In this document: positions 48,699 through 57,282 of the stretch, piece by piece | Position numbering within the stretch: the first letter of the stretch is position 1 | How the letters are laid out: each line of letters starts with the position of its first letter | NCBI RefSeq assembly: GCF_003259195.1 | Contig: NZ_QJPK01000012.1 | Span: forward strand, 42,096-106,095 | Length of the DNA stretch: 64,000 bases | Direction: 5' to 3' | Source: Paracoccus sediminilitoris | GTDB lineage: Bacteria; Pseudomonadota; Alphaproteobacteria; Rhodobacterales; Rhodobacteraceae | Made by a program: the position numbers and the translations under genes | Notes under the pieces: generated by a model | What the model saw: only the letters and a program-made list of their open reading frames with translations | The model's database searches: none | What the model was told of the DNA's origin: nothing

Positions 48699-49964
48699 AT
48701 GACTGACATGGCAACGGCGCAGACACTGATCGACGGTCTTGGCAAGGCGGCCCGCAAGGCTGCAGTCGAACTGGCTCAGGCCCCTGCACCAGCCAAGCGC
48801 GCGGCCCTGATGGCTGCCGCCGATGCCGTCATCGCGCAAACCGACGACATTCTGGCCGCGAATGAACAGGACCTGCAATTCGGCCGCGACAAGGGTCTGA
48901 GCGATGCGATGATGGACCGGTTGCGGCTGGACCCGCAGCGGCTGCAAGCCATCGCGCAGGGGTTGCGCGACGTGGCGGGGCAGGACGATCCGGTAGGGCA
49001 GGTCATCGCCGAATGGGATCGGCCTTCGGGGCTGAACATCCAGCGCGTGCGCACGCCGATCGGGGTGATCGGGGTCATCTATGAAAGCCGCCCGAACGTG
49101 ACGGCCGATGCGGGGGCGCTGGCGCTGAAATCCGGCAATGCGGTAATCCTTCGCGGTGGATCGGAAAGCCTGAATTCGAGCGCGGCGATCCATGCCTGCA
49201 TGGTCGAGGGGCTGCGCGCCGCCGGCCTGCCCGAGGCCGCCATCCAGATGGTGCCGACCCGCGACCGTGCCGCCGTGACGGCGATGCTGGGCGCGCAGGG
49301 GCTGATCGACGTGATCATCCCGCGCGGCGGCAAGGGTCTGGTCGGGCTGGTCCAGCGCGAGGCGCGTGTGCCGGTCTTTGCACATCTCGAGGGCATCTGC
49401 CACGTCTATGCCGATGGCGCCGCCGATCTGGAAAAGGCGCGCCGCGTGGTGCTGAACGCCAAGACGCGCCGCACAGGCATCTGCGGATCGGCGGAATGCC
49501 TGCTGATCGACCGCGCCTTCCTGGCGGCCCATGGCCCGGTCCTGATCGAGGATCTGCTGAAGGCGGGTGTCGAGGTCCGCGCCGAAGGCGAGCTGGCGCA
49601 GATCCCCGGCACCGTGCCCGCCGGACCCGATGATTTCGGGCGCGAGTTCCTGGACATGATCATCGCGGCCAAGCTGGTCGACGGGGTCGACGGCGCGATT
49701 GCCCATATCCGCGAATATGGCAGCCAGCACACCGAATCGATCCTGACGCAGGATGACGCCATGGCCGAACGCTTTTTCGCGGGTCTGGACAGCGCGATCC
49801 TGATGCGCAACGCCTCGACCCAGTTTGCCGACGGGGCCGAATTCGGCATGGGGGCCGAAATTGGCATTGCGACGGGCAAGATGCATGCGCGCGGGCCGGT
49901 TGGCGCCGAACAGTTGACCAGCTTCAAATATCTGGTCACCGGCGACGGCACCATCCGCAGCTGA
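48699..49964 (+). CDS. proA: Glutamate-5-semialdehyde dehydrogenase (gamma-glutamyl phosphate reductase)
   Basis: ProA reduces gamma-glutamyl phosphate to glutamate semialdehyde in proline synthesis. The 421-residue ALDH-fold protein has [30 protein letters not shown], the catalytic cysteine in [14 protein letters not shown], and [12 protein letters not shown] 48699 was chosen since CAGGGGG lies six bases before it; an ATG two codons earlier abuts that site. proB is not adjacent in this window. The gene starts about 110 bases after the tRNA array. Confidence 0.95.
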   Translation: MTDMATAQTLIDGLGKAARKAAVELAQAPAPAKRAALMAAADAVIAQTDDILAANEQDLQFGRDKGLSDAMMDRLRLDPQRLQAIAQGLRDVAGQDDPVGQVIAEWDRPSGLNIQRVRTPIGVIGVIYESRPNVTADAGALALKSGNAVILRGGSESLNSSAAIHACMVEGLRAAGLPEAAIQMVPTRDRAAVTAMLGAQGLIDVIIPRGGKGLVGLVQREARVPVFAHLEGICHVYADGAADLEKARRVVLNAKTRRTGICGSAECLLIDRAFLAAHGPVLIEDLLKAGVEVRAEGELAQIPGTVPAGPDDFGREFLDMIIAAKLVDGVDGAIAHIREYGSQHTESILTQDDAMAERFFAGLDSAILMRNASTQFADGAEFGMGAEIGIATGKMHARGPVGAEQLTSFKYLVTGDGTIRS

Positions 49965-49982
49965 AGGCACGCGCGGGCGGGG

Positions 49983-50606
49983 TCAAAAGCTGATCTCGCC
50001 CCCCTTGTCGTCGAATTCATGGGTCAGGCGCTTGCCCGCCGAACGGGCAGCTTCGGCCAGCATGGCGAAATGCACTTCGGATGCGGTTGGCGTGCGGGCC
50101 TCTCCGCCGTCCAGCCAAGCCCACAGATCCGCATCCACGCGCGCGCGATCGCATTCGGCCACTAGCCGCCAGCCGGGCGCATTGCGTAGCACGATCACGC
50201 GCCCGCCCCACGGCATCGCGGTTTCCATGCACATCAGGGCCAGCATCACCAACCGTATTTCCGTCCGTGCGAAATCACCTTCGGCGTCCAGCGTGATGGT
50301 CAGCCGCCCCTGCGCGGCCACGCCCTCCAGCAGGCGCGACAGTTCGGCGCGGGGGACGCGCTGATCGCCCGACGCCATCCCGAACGCCATGCGATACCCT
50401 TGGATGCGCGACCGCGCGGCGGCCACCGCCTCGGCGATCAGGCGCATTTCGGGGGATTGGGCGATGTCGGGAAAATCAGGTGACATTTCCAGCAGTTCGA
50501 CCCCATTTCCGATCGCCCCAAGGGGGGATACCAGATCGTGGCACAGGCGCGATCCCAGCAAGGCGGCCAGATCGCCCGCAGCGATCCGCGTTGTATCGAC
50601 CGTCAT
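49983..50606 (-). CDS. chpT: ChpT-like histidine phosphotransferase
   Basis: A 207-residue protein of the ChpT family, which in Caulobacter passes phosphate from the CckA kinase to CtrA and CpdR. The phosphorylated histidine is H23 in LLGSRLCHDLVSPLGAIGNGVELL. The C-terminal half is a degenerate histidine-kinase ATPase domain (ARTEIRLVMLALMCMETAMPWGG) lacking the ATP-binding G boxes, as expected. In Rhodobacteraceae this relay controls motility and gene transfer agents. It is divergent from the small DUF3553 gene with 38 bases between them. Confidence 0.87.
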   Translation of the reverse strand: MTVDTTRIAAGDLAALLGSRLCHDLVSPLGAIGNGVELLEMSPDFPDIAQSPEMRLIAEAVAAARSRIQGYRMAFGMASGDQRVPRAELSRLLEGVAAQGRLTITLDAEGDFARTEIRLVMLALMCMETAMPWGGRVIVLRNAPGWRLVAECDRARVDADLWAWLDGGEARTPTASEVHFAMLAEAARSAGKRLTHEFDDKGGEISF

Positions 50607-50644
50607 GATTGTCTATCTTCCTTTTTTCTGAAGGAGGTGTCCCG

Positions 50645-50824
50645 GTGAATGAAATCCTGGAACCCGGCATGATCGTGCGTCACCCCGGCGCACCCGAATG
50701 GGGCGAAGGGCAGGTCCAGTCCCGCATCGGTGACCGCATCACGATCAACTTTGCCGAAGCCGGCAAGCAGGTGATCGACGGCAAGCGCGTCCAGTTGCAG
50801 ATCGTGCGGTTCAACGGGGGGTGA
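50645..50824 (+). CDS. DUF3553 small protein
   Basis: A 59-residue protein with the whole DUF3553 motif: LEPGMIVRHPGAPEWGEGQVQ, then RITINFAEAGKQVIDG. The beta-rich fold resembles the CarD/UvrD-C Tudor-like domain, so interaction with a nucleic-acid enzyme has been suggested for the family, but the function is unknown. The start is a GTG eight bases after a perfect AAGGAGG; a longer in-frame ATG start at 50609 would place that site inside the gene. Confidence 0.82.
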   Translation: MNEILEPGMIVRHPGAPEWGEGQVQSRIGDRITINFAEAGKQVIDGKRVQLQIVRFNGG

Positions 50825-50967
50825 TCCTGGTTCATGCGACGACCCTGCAACCCTTGGTTGCGTGACGCAAGCGTAACCTTGCCGCGACGGACCATTGGCG
50901 GGCTGCCATGTTGCAATGATGCCCCGCGTTTCCTAGACAGGCGCAACCCTATGAGAGCCGAGGCCCC

Positions 50968-51753
50968 GTGAACCGCGCCGAACCGTCCTTTTTCCAGATC
51001 CGTCTTGCGGAAAATTCGCGGGACCTGATGGCCGCGCAACGCCTGCGCTATCGGGTCTTTGTCGAGGAACTGGGCGGGACCGGCCCGATGGTCGATCACG
51101 ACGCCCGGCTGGAACGCGATGAATTCGACCCGGTAGTCGATCATCTTTGCCTGATCGACACCCGGCGCAGCGAACGGGATCTGGATCACGTGGTCGGCGT
51201 CTATCGCCTGCTGCCCAGTGATCGGGCCGAAGCCTTTGGCCGCTTCTATTGCGACACGGAATATGATCTGGCCCCCCTGCGCGCCAGCGGTCGTCCGCTG
51301 CTGGAGTTGGGTCGGTCCTGCGTGCATGCCGATTACCGGGGCGGGTCGGCCATGTTCCTGATGTGGAACGCCCTTTCTGATTACGTGCTAGAGAAGAAGA
51401 GCGAGATCCTGTTCGGCGTCGCCAGCTTTCACGGCACCGACGTGGCGATGCTGTCGCCCTCGCTCAGCTGGCTGCACCACAACCATCTGGCACCGCCCGA
51501 ATTGCGGGCGCGCGCGCAGCCCGACGGCTTTGTCGACATGAACCTGATCGCCCCGGACCGGCTGGACCGACGCGAGGCGATGGTCGGCATGCCCGCCCTG
51601 ATCAAGGCTTATCTACGGGTTGGCGGGCTGGTGGGCGAGGGCGCCTATCTGGACCGCGCCTTCAACACCACCGACGTCTTCCTGATGATGGATACCTCGC
51701 TGATGTCGGCGCGTCACAAGCAATTCTACGAAAGCCGTCGGCAGCCGTCATGA
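50968..51753 (+). CDS. olsB: L-ornithine N-alpha-acyltransferase (ornithine lipid synthesis)
   Basis: OlsB transfers a 3-hydroxyacyl chain from ACP to ornithine, giving lyso-ornithine lipid. The 261-residue GNAT-fold protein has [47 protein letters not shown] and LFGVASFHGTD, all typical of OlsB. The start is GTG. The end overlaps olsA by four bases (ATGA). Ornithine lipids are phosphorus-free membrane lipids made by many alphaproteobacteria, often more under phosphate shortage. Confidence 0.93.
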   Translation: MNRAEPSFFQIRLAENSRDLMAAQRLRYRVFVEELGGTGPMVDHDARLERDEFDPVVDHLCLIDTRRSERDLDHVVGVYRLLPSDRAEAFGRFYCDTEYDLAPLRASGRPLLELGRSCVHADYRGGSAMFLMWNALSDYVLEKKSEILFGVASFHGTDVAMLSPSLSWLHHNHLAPPELRARAQPDGFVDMNLIAPDRLDRREAMVGMPALIKAYLRVGGLVGEGAYLDRAFNTTDVFLMMDTSLMSARHKQFYESRRQPS

Positions 51754-52601
51754 CGCAGGCGACCTGGCGCGACAGTCCGCCCCGTCCCTTGCCCGGCCCG
51801 CAGGGGGCGCGCGCCTGGTTGCGCGTGGTGCGGCGGATCGTCCCGGCGGTGCTGGTCCTGCTGATCGGGGTGATCCTGCTGCTGCCCCTTCGCGGGATCG
51901 AGCGGTTGTTTTTCGGCCTGCGCCGTCCCTGGACCGGGCCGCATGTCCAGATCGTCTGCCGCCTGGTGCTGATCTGCCTTGGCATCCGCTGGTCGCGCCG
52001 GGGGCAACCCATGCGCGGTCCGGGCGCGATCGTGGCAAACCATTCCAGCTGGCTGGACATCCTGGTGATGAACGCCGCCATGCCGGTCTTTTTCGTCAGC
52101 AAGTCCGAGGTCGCGTCCTGGCCCGGCATCAATATCCTGACCCGCGTCACCAACACCCATTTCGTCATCCGCGACCCGCGCCTGGCCCGCCAGCAGGCCG
52201 GCGAATTCGCGGCGCGCATCCGTGCGGGGCATCGCCTGCTGTTCTTTCCCGAGGGAACGTCGTCGGACGGTCTGCGCGTGCTGCCCTTCAAGGCGACGCT
52301 GTTCCAAGGATTTCTGGCCGATGACCTGCCGCGCGATCTGGCCATCCAGCCTATGACGGCGATATACCGCGCGCCTGAAGGCGAGGATCCGCGATTCTAC
52401 GGCTGGTGGGCTGACATGGATCTGGGGTCCCATCTGCTGAATGTCCTGGCAGTCAAGCGACAGGGATCGGTGGTCGTCTGCCTGCATGATTCGATTCCGG
52501 TTGTGGATGAATCGCGAAAATCCTTATCTGCCAAGGCGGAAGAAATTGTCCGCCGCGGGCATCACGACAAGATTGATTTGTCAACGACATCTTGCTGTTG
52601 A
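51750..52601 (+). CDS. olsA: Lyso-ornithine lipid O-acyltransferase
   Basis: OlsA adds the second acyl chain to lyso-ornithine lipid. The 283-residue PlsC-family protein has an N-terminal membrane span (VPAVLVLLIGVILLLPL), the catalytic HX4D box NHSSWLD, FPEGTSSDG, and FKATLFQG. Some OlsA enzymes also acylate lysophosphatidate, so dual use is possible. It is translationally coupled to olsB. A perfect hairpin follows it. Confidence 0.92.
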   Translation: MTQATWRDSPPRPLPGPQGARAWLRVVRRIVPAVLVLLIGVILLLPLRGIERLFFGLRRPWTGPHVQIVCRLVLICLGIRWSRRGQPMRGPGAIVANHSSWLDILVMNAAMPVFFVSKSEVASWPGINILTRVTNTHFVIRDPRLARQQAGEFAARIRAGHRLLFFPEGTSSDGLRVLPFKATLFQGFLADDLPRDLAIQPMTAIYRAPEGEDPRFYGWWADMDLGSHLLNVLAVKRQGSVVVCLHDSIPVVDESRKSLSAKAEEIVRRGHHDKIDLSTTSCC

Positions 52602-52610
52602 GTTCGCTGT

Positions 52611-52634
52611 TTGAGAGGTCTAAAGACCTCTCAA
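52611..52634 (+). terminator. Perfect hairpin between olsA and nrdJ
   Basis: TTGAGAGGTC and GACCTCTCAA form a ten-base perfect stem with a TAAA loop, nine bases after the olsA stop. There is no T tail, so termination is plausible but not certain. Confidence 0.5.
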
Positions 52635-52637
52635 ACG

Positions 52638-52652
52638 CACTACATCTAGTGT
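52638..52652. promoter_or_regulatory. Candidate NrdR box upstream of nrdJ
   Basis: CACTACATCTAGTGT is a near-perfect palindrome (CACTA / TAGTG) resembling NrdR boxes, at which the ATP/dATP-sensing repressor NrdR shuts down ribonucleotide reductase genes. It lies 32 bases before the nrdJ start. A clear second box, usual for NrdR, was not found. Confidence 0.55.
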
Positions 52653-52684
52653 AGATGAACACTCTTACATCAAAGGATGCCCCG

Positions 52685-54949
52685 ATGACCCGCTTTGCCG
52701 CGCCGATCGCCGAACAGATCTGGGATATGAAATACCGGATGAAAGACGCCGAAGGGCAGGCGGTCGACGGTTCGGTCGAGGACAGCTGGCGCCGCGTCGC
52801 GCGCGATCTGGCGCGCGTGGAAAAGGAACCCGCCAAGTGGGAGGAGAAGTTCTTCTCGGCACTGGAGGATTTCAAGTATCTGCCCGCAGGCCGCATCCTG
52901 GCCGGTGCCGGAACGGGGCGTTCGGTCACGCTGTTCAACTGCTTCGTCATGGGCACCGTGCCGGACAGCATGTCGGGCATCTTCGACATGCTGAAGGAAG
53001 CCGCGCTGACCATGCAGCAGGGTGGCGGCATCGGCTATGACTTCAGCACGGTCCGTCCGCGCGGCGCGGCGGTCAAGGGCGTGGCGGCAGACGCCAGCGG
53101 TCCCTTGTCCTTCATGGATGTCTGGGACGCGATGTGCCGCACGATCATGTCCGCCGGTTCGCGCCGCGGTGCGATGATGGCCACGATGCGCTGCGACCAC
53201 CCGGACGTCGAACAGTTCATCGAGGCCAAGCAGGACAGCGCCCGCCTGCGCATGTTCAACCTGTCGGTGCTGGTCACCGACGACTTCATGGATGCCGTCC
53301 GTGCCGATGCCCCGTGGGAGCTGAAATTTGACGGCAAGGTGTACCGCACCGTCCAGGCGCTGGACCTGTGGAACCGGATCATGAAGGCGACCTATGACTA
53401 TGCCGAGCCGGGCGTCATCTTCATCGACCGGATCAACAAGGCCAACAACCTGTCCTATGTCGAGACGATCTGCGCAACGAACCCTTGCGGCGAACAGCCG
53501 TTGCCGCCCTATGGCGCCTGCCTGCTGGGGTCGATCAACCTGGCGCGCCTGGTGACCAATCCCTTCACCGATGCCGCCGAACTGGACCCCGAGGCGCTGG
53601 ACGATCTGGTTCGCACCGCTGTTCGCATGATGGACAACGTCGTCGACGCGTCGAAATTCCCGCTGGATGCGCAGGCAGAAGAGGCGCGCAACAAGCGTCG
53701 CATCGGTCTGGGCGTCACCGGTCTGGCCGACGCGCTGCTGATGCTGGGTCTGCGCTATGGCGCTGATGATGCCGTGGCGCAGACCGGTGTCTGGATGAAG
53801 GCGATCGCGCGGTCGGCCTATCTGGCCTCCGTCGATCTGGCCAAGGAAAAGGGCGCGTTCCCGCTGTTCGATGCCAAGAAATACCTGGCCTCGGGCTTCA
53901 TGTCCAAGATGGACAAGGACGTGCGCGATGCCATCGCCAAGCATGGCATCCGCAACGCGCTGCTGACCTCGATCGCGCCCACCGGCACCATCAGCCTCTA
54001 TGCGGGCAACGTGTCCTCGGGGATCGAGCCGGTCTTCGCCTATGCCTATACCCGCAAGGTCCTGCAGAAGGACGGCTCGCGCACCGAGGAAGAGGTCGTC
54101 GATTATGCGGTGCAGATGTGGCGCGACCTGAAGGGCGATGCCGAACTGCCCGATTACTTCGTGAACGCCCAGACCTTGGCCCCCAAGGACCACGTCGCAA
54201 TGCAGGCGGCCGCGCAGGAATGGGTCGACAGTTCGATCTCGAAGACGATCAACTGCCCCGAAGATATCAGCTTTGAGGCATTCAAGGACGTTTACATGTC
54301 GGCTTGGGACCTGGGCTGCAAGGGCTGCACCACCTATCGTCCGAACGACGTTACGGGTTCGGTCCTGTCGGTCAGCGAAAAGACCGAAAAGGCCCCCGAG
54401 GCCGATACCGGCGCCGATGTCGTCTATCTGACCGAGCCGCTGGACCGCCCCGCGGCTCTGGAGGGCGCGACCTACAAGCTGAAATGGCCGGGGTCGGAAC
54501 ACGCGATCTATATCACGATCAACGACATCATCCACGGCAACCACCGCCGCCCGTTCGAGATCTTCATCAACTCGAAGAACATGGAGCATTACGCCTGGAC
54601 CGTGGCGCTGACGCGCATGGTATCGGCGGTCTTCCGTCGCGGCGGCGATGTCAGCTTCGTGGTCGAGGAGCTGAAGGCAGTCTTCGATCCGCGCGGCGGG
54701 GCCTGGATGCAGGGACGCTATGTTCCCTCGATCCTGGCGGCCATCGGCGGCGTGATCGAACGGCACCTGATCGAGACGGGCTTCCTGGCCGGCGAAGGCC
54801 TGGGCCTCAAGACCGACCCCAAGGCCGAGGTGATGGCCGTGGGCGAAGCCCCGCGCGGCCCGTCCTGCCCCAGCTGTGGCCAGTTCGGCATGCGCATGGT
54901 CGAAGGCTGCATGACCTGCCCCAGCTGCGGTCATTCGAAATGCGGCTGA
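52685..54949 (+). CDS. nrdJ: Adenosylcobalamin-dependent ribonucleotide reductase (class II)
   Basis: NrdJ makes deoxyribonucleotides with a thiyl radical generated from adenosylcobalamin, so it needs no oxygen or second subunit. The 754-residue protein has FNCFVMGTVPDSMSGIF, MQQGGGIGYDFS, the active-site ATNPCGEQPLPPYGACLLGS and SIAPTGTISLYAG. The end carries redox or zinc cysteines CPSCGQFGMRMVEG and CMTCPSCGHSKCG. ATG 52685 follows AAAGG at good spacing; an ATG ten codons earlier begins right beside the NrdR-like box. Confidence 0.95.
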   Translation: MTRFAAPIAEQIWDMKYRMKDAEGQAVDGSVEDSWRRVARDLARVEKEPAKWEEKFFSALEDFKYLPAGRILAGAGTGRSVTLFNCFVMGTVPDSMSGIFDMLKEAALTMQQGGGIGYDFSTVRPRGAAVKGVAADASGPLSFMDVWDAMCRTIMSAGSRRGAMMATMRCDHPDVEQFIEAKQDSARLRMFNLSVLVTDDFMDAVRADAPWELKFDGKVYRTVQALDLWNRIMKATYDYAEPGVIFIDRINKANNLSYVETICATNPCGEQPLPPYGACLLGSINLARLVTNPFTDAAELDPEALDDLVRTAVRMMDNVVDASKFPLDAQAEEARNKRRIGLGVTGLADALLMLGLRYGADDAVAQTGVWMKAIARSAYLASVDLAKEKGAFPLFDAKKYLASGFMSKMDKDVRDAIAKHGIRNALLTSIAPTGTISLYAGNVSSGIEPVFAYAYTRKVLQKDGSRTEEEVVDYAVQMWRDLKGDAELPDYFVNAQTLAPKDHVAMQAAAQEWVDSSISKTINCPEDISFEAFKDVYMSAWDLGCKGCTTYRPNDVTGSVLSVSEKTEKAPEADTGADVVYLTEPLDRPAALEGATYKLKWPGSEHAIYITINDIIHGNHRRPFEIFINSKNMEHYAWTVALTRMVSAVFRRGGDVSFVVEELKAVFDPRGGAWMQGRYVPSILAAIGGVIERHLIETGFLAGEGLGLKTDPKAEVMAVGEAPRGPSCPSCGQFGMRMVEGCMTCPSCGHSKCG

Positions 54950-54992
54950 TGCCGACGGGCTGATGGGCGGCGTTGCCGTCGCGGATTGACAG

Positions 54993-55024
54993 GAACGGCG
55001 CGGGATCGTCCCGCGCCGTTCTTT
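54993..55024. terminator. Bidirectional terminator between nrdJ and the MFS gene
   Basis: GAACGGCGCGGGA and TCCCGCGCCGTTC form a 13-base perfect stem around a three-base loop, followed by TTTC. It lies between convergent genes and can serve both. Confidence 0.8.
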
Positions 55025-55053
55025 CATGTCGGGGGCGGCGCATCCCGCATGCC

Positions 55054-56232
55054 TTATTCGGCAAGCAGGGGGGCCGCCTGCCGATCCAGGCGACCCGAGA
55101 GGCGCGTCAGCACCACCCCCGCCGCGACGACGCCGGTGCCCAGGAAGGGAGCCGCCGCAAGGCCGACGGTTTCGACGGCAATCCCGCCCGCCCAGGCACC
55201 CAAGGCGATGCCAAGGTTGAAGGCCCCGATATTCAGCCCCGAGGCGACGTCGACGGCCTCGGGGGCAACCTCGCGGGCGATCTGCACGGTATAGACCTGC
55301 AGCGGAGGGACATTGGCAAAGGCGAAGCCGCCCCAGACGGCGATGACCGCGACGGCTGCAATGGGCGAGGTGATCGTCAGGCCAAGCGCCAGCAACACCA
55401 GGGTCAGCCCACCGAAGATCAGCGTCAGTGCGGGAACCGCGCCCATGCGGTCCGCCAGCTTGCCGCCGACGACATTGCCCACCGCGACCGAGGCGCCGTA
55501 TAGCAGGATCACCAGGCTGACCGCACCGGCGCCGAGTCCGGTCACCTGGGTCAGCATCGGGGCAAGATAGGTGAAGGCGATGAAATTGCCGCCATACCCG
55601 ATAGCGGTGATCAGATAGACCATCAGCAGCCGGGGCGATGTCAGCACCCTGGCCTGCGCCCGCAATCCCGGTGCCGCACCCTGTGGCAAGTTCGACGGGA
55701 TCAGCAGCGCCGAGGCGAGCAGCCCGATCAGGCCCAAGGCGACCACGCCCAGAAAGGTCGACTGCCAACCGAAGCTCTGGCCGATCCAGGTCCCCAAGGG
55801 CACGCCCGTCACCAGCGCGACGGTCAGTCCCAGGAAGACCAGCGCGATGGCCGAACTCTCTTTTTCGCGGGCGACAAGGCTGGTGGCGATGGTCGAGGCG
55901 ATGGCGAAGAAGACCCCATGGGCCAGCCCGGTCAGGAACCGCGCGGCGATCAGGCTTTCATAGCTGGGGGCAAAGGCCGCAAAGGCGTTGCCCGTAATGA
56001 ACAGGGACAGCAGCGACAGCAGCAGGGTCTTGCGCGGCATGCGACCGGCCAGCGCCGTCAGGACCGGCGCGCCGATGGTCACGCCAAGGGCATAGAGGCT
56101 GACCAGCAATCCCGCCGAAGGCAGGGACACATCCAGATCAGCCGCAATGGTCGGAAGCAGGCCGACGATCACGAATTCAGTCGTGCCGACGGCAAAGGCG
56201 CTGATGGTCAGCGCCAAAAGGGCAAGGGGCAT
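55054..56232 (-). CDS. MFS efflux transporter (AraJ/YdhP-like, DHA1)
   Basis: A 392-residue transporter with 12 predicted spans. It opens LALTISAFAVGTTEFVIVGLLPTIAADL, the hallmark of the AraJ/YdhP/Cmr sugar-or-drug efflux group, and has LYALGVTIGAPVLTALAGRMPRK (motif A) and TGVPLGTWIGQ (motif C-like). The substrate is unknown. It is divergent from a LysR regulator with 93 bases between, the usual layout for a regulator controlling its neighbour transporter. Confidence 0.87.
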   Translation of the reverse strand: MPLALLALTISAFAVGTTEFVIVGLLPTIAADLDVSLPSAGLLVSLYALGVTIGAPVLTALAGRMPRKTLLLSLLSLFITGNAFAAFAPSYESLIAARFLTGLAHGVFFAIASTIATSLVAREKESSAIALVFLGLTVALVTGVPLGTWIGQSFGWQSTFLGVVALGLIGLLASALLIPSNLPQGAAPGLRAQARVLTSPRLLMVYLITAIGYGGNFIAFTYLAPMLTQVTGLGAGAVSLVILLYGASVAVGNVVGGKLADRMGAVPALTLIFGGLTLVLLALGLTITSPIAAVAVIAVWGGFAFANVPPLQVYTVQIAREVAPEAVDVASGLNIGAFNLGIALGAWAGGIAVETVGLAAAPFLGTGVVAAGVVLTRLSGRLDRQAAPLLAE

Positions 56233-56325
56233 GGGAATCTCCTGGTGGTTTTGGCTTTCGCGCAGAAGATGGCAGCGTTAAGCTTTTGCGTGAACGGACA
56301 GCTTGGCAAAGGATCATTGCGCCAG

Positions 56326-57207
56326 ATGCACGAACTGCCCCAGACACGCGATCTGGTTGCCTTCGTGGCGGTGGTCGAGGATGGTGGTTTCGCCGAGGCC
56401 GGGCGGCGGCTTGGCGTTGCGCCCTCGACGCTCAGCCGGACGGTGTCTCGCTTGGAACAGCAGTTGGGCGCGACGCTGCTGCGACGGACCACGCGCATGA
56501 TCGAGATGACGCCCGAGGGTCGCGACCTGCTGGAGGCCGCGCGCGGCATCCTTGACCGGACCGAGGCCCTGTCGGATCTTGTCTTGGGTAGTCGGAGCCC
56601 GCGCGGCCCGTTGCGGGTGAACGCGCCTGTGCCCTTCGTGCTGCACGGCCTGGCCCCGCGCCTGGCCGAATTTCGCGCCGCCTATCCCGAGGTCGAGCTG
56701 ACCCTGGACATGACCGACAACCCAGTGGACCTGATCGGCGCGCATGCGGATGTCGCCATCCGCTTCGGCCCGCTGCCCGACAGCGCCATGCTGCACCGCC
56801 GTCTGGGACATGCGCCCTGGCGGCTGGTGGCCGCCCCGCAATATCTGGACCGGGTGGGATGGCCTGCCACCCCCGCCGATCTGGAAAGGCTGGAGCAGGT
56901 CCGCTTTGCGGCCCCCGATCACATCAACCTGTTGCGCTTTCGGCACATGCCCGCGCCCGTGGCGCTCCGGACATCGGTGACGGCGGGCAATGGCGAGGCC
57001 GTGCGGCATCTGGTGCTGGGCGGACTGGGGATCGCGCGGTTTTCGCAATTCATGGTGGCCGAGGATCTGGCGGCGGGTCGTCTTGTCGATCTGTTTTCGG
57101 ACGAACTGGTCGCCGAACCCCTGCAGATCACCGCGCTTTACCTGACCCGCAGTTCGGGCCTGCGCAGGCTGGCGGTCTTTCTGGACTGGCTGGAGAACAT
57201 CGTCTGA
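56326..57207 (+). CDS. LysR-family transcriptional regulator
   Basis: A 293-residue LysR-type regulator. Its winged helix reads LVAFVAVVEDGGFAEAGRRLGVAPSTLSRTVSRLEQQLGATLLRR, and the effector domain starts RGPLRVNAPVPF. The effector domain features VDLIGAHADVAIRFGPLPDS are typical of the DsdC/AaeR-like group that often governs efflux genes. ATG 56326 gives the usual short N-terminus; the open frame upstream lies opposite the MFS gene. It probably controls the divergent MFS gene and itself. Confidence 0.88.
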   Translation: MHELPQTRDLVAFVAVVEDGGFAEAGRRLGVAPSTLSRTVSRLEQQLGATLLRRTTRMIEMTPEGRDLLEAARGILDRTEALSDLVLGSRSPRGPLRVNAPVPFVLHGLAPRLAEFRAAYPEVELTLDMTDNPVDLIGAHADVAIRFGPLPDSAMLHRRLGHAPWRLVAAPQYLDRVGWPATPADLERLEQVRFAAPDHINLLRFRHMPAPVALRTSVTAGNGEAVRHLVLGGLGIARFSQFMVAEDLAAGRLVDLFSDELVAEPLQITALYLTRSSGLRRLAVFLDWLENIV

Positions 57208-57233
57208 CCGGGGCATTCGCCGATCCGCAATGA

Positions 57234-57261
57234 AAAGGCCCGGTCGATCGACCGGGCCTTT
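57234..57261. terminator. Bidirectional terminator between the LysR gene and gcd
   Basis: A 28-base perfect palindrome: the arm AAAGGCCCGGTCGA meets its exact complement. T runs follow on both strands. It sits between the convergent LysR and gcd genes. Confidence 0.88.
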
Positions 57262-57282
57262 CCGTCATTCAGTCCGACAGGA

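Noticed and set aside
52602..52684. Possible cobalamin riboswitch before nrdJ
   Set aside because: Only 83 bases are available, and they hold a simple hairpin and the NrdR-like palindrome.
52670..55768. A 1,032-codon open frame opposite nrdJ and running into the MFS gene
   Set aside because: It covers two clear genes and their terminator, has no recognisable domains and shows antisense codon composition.
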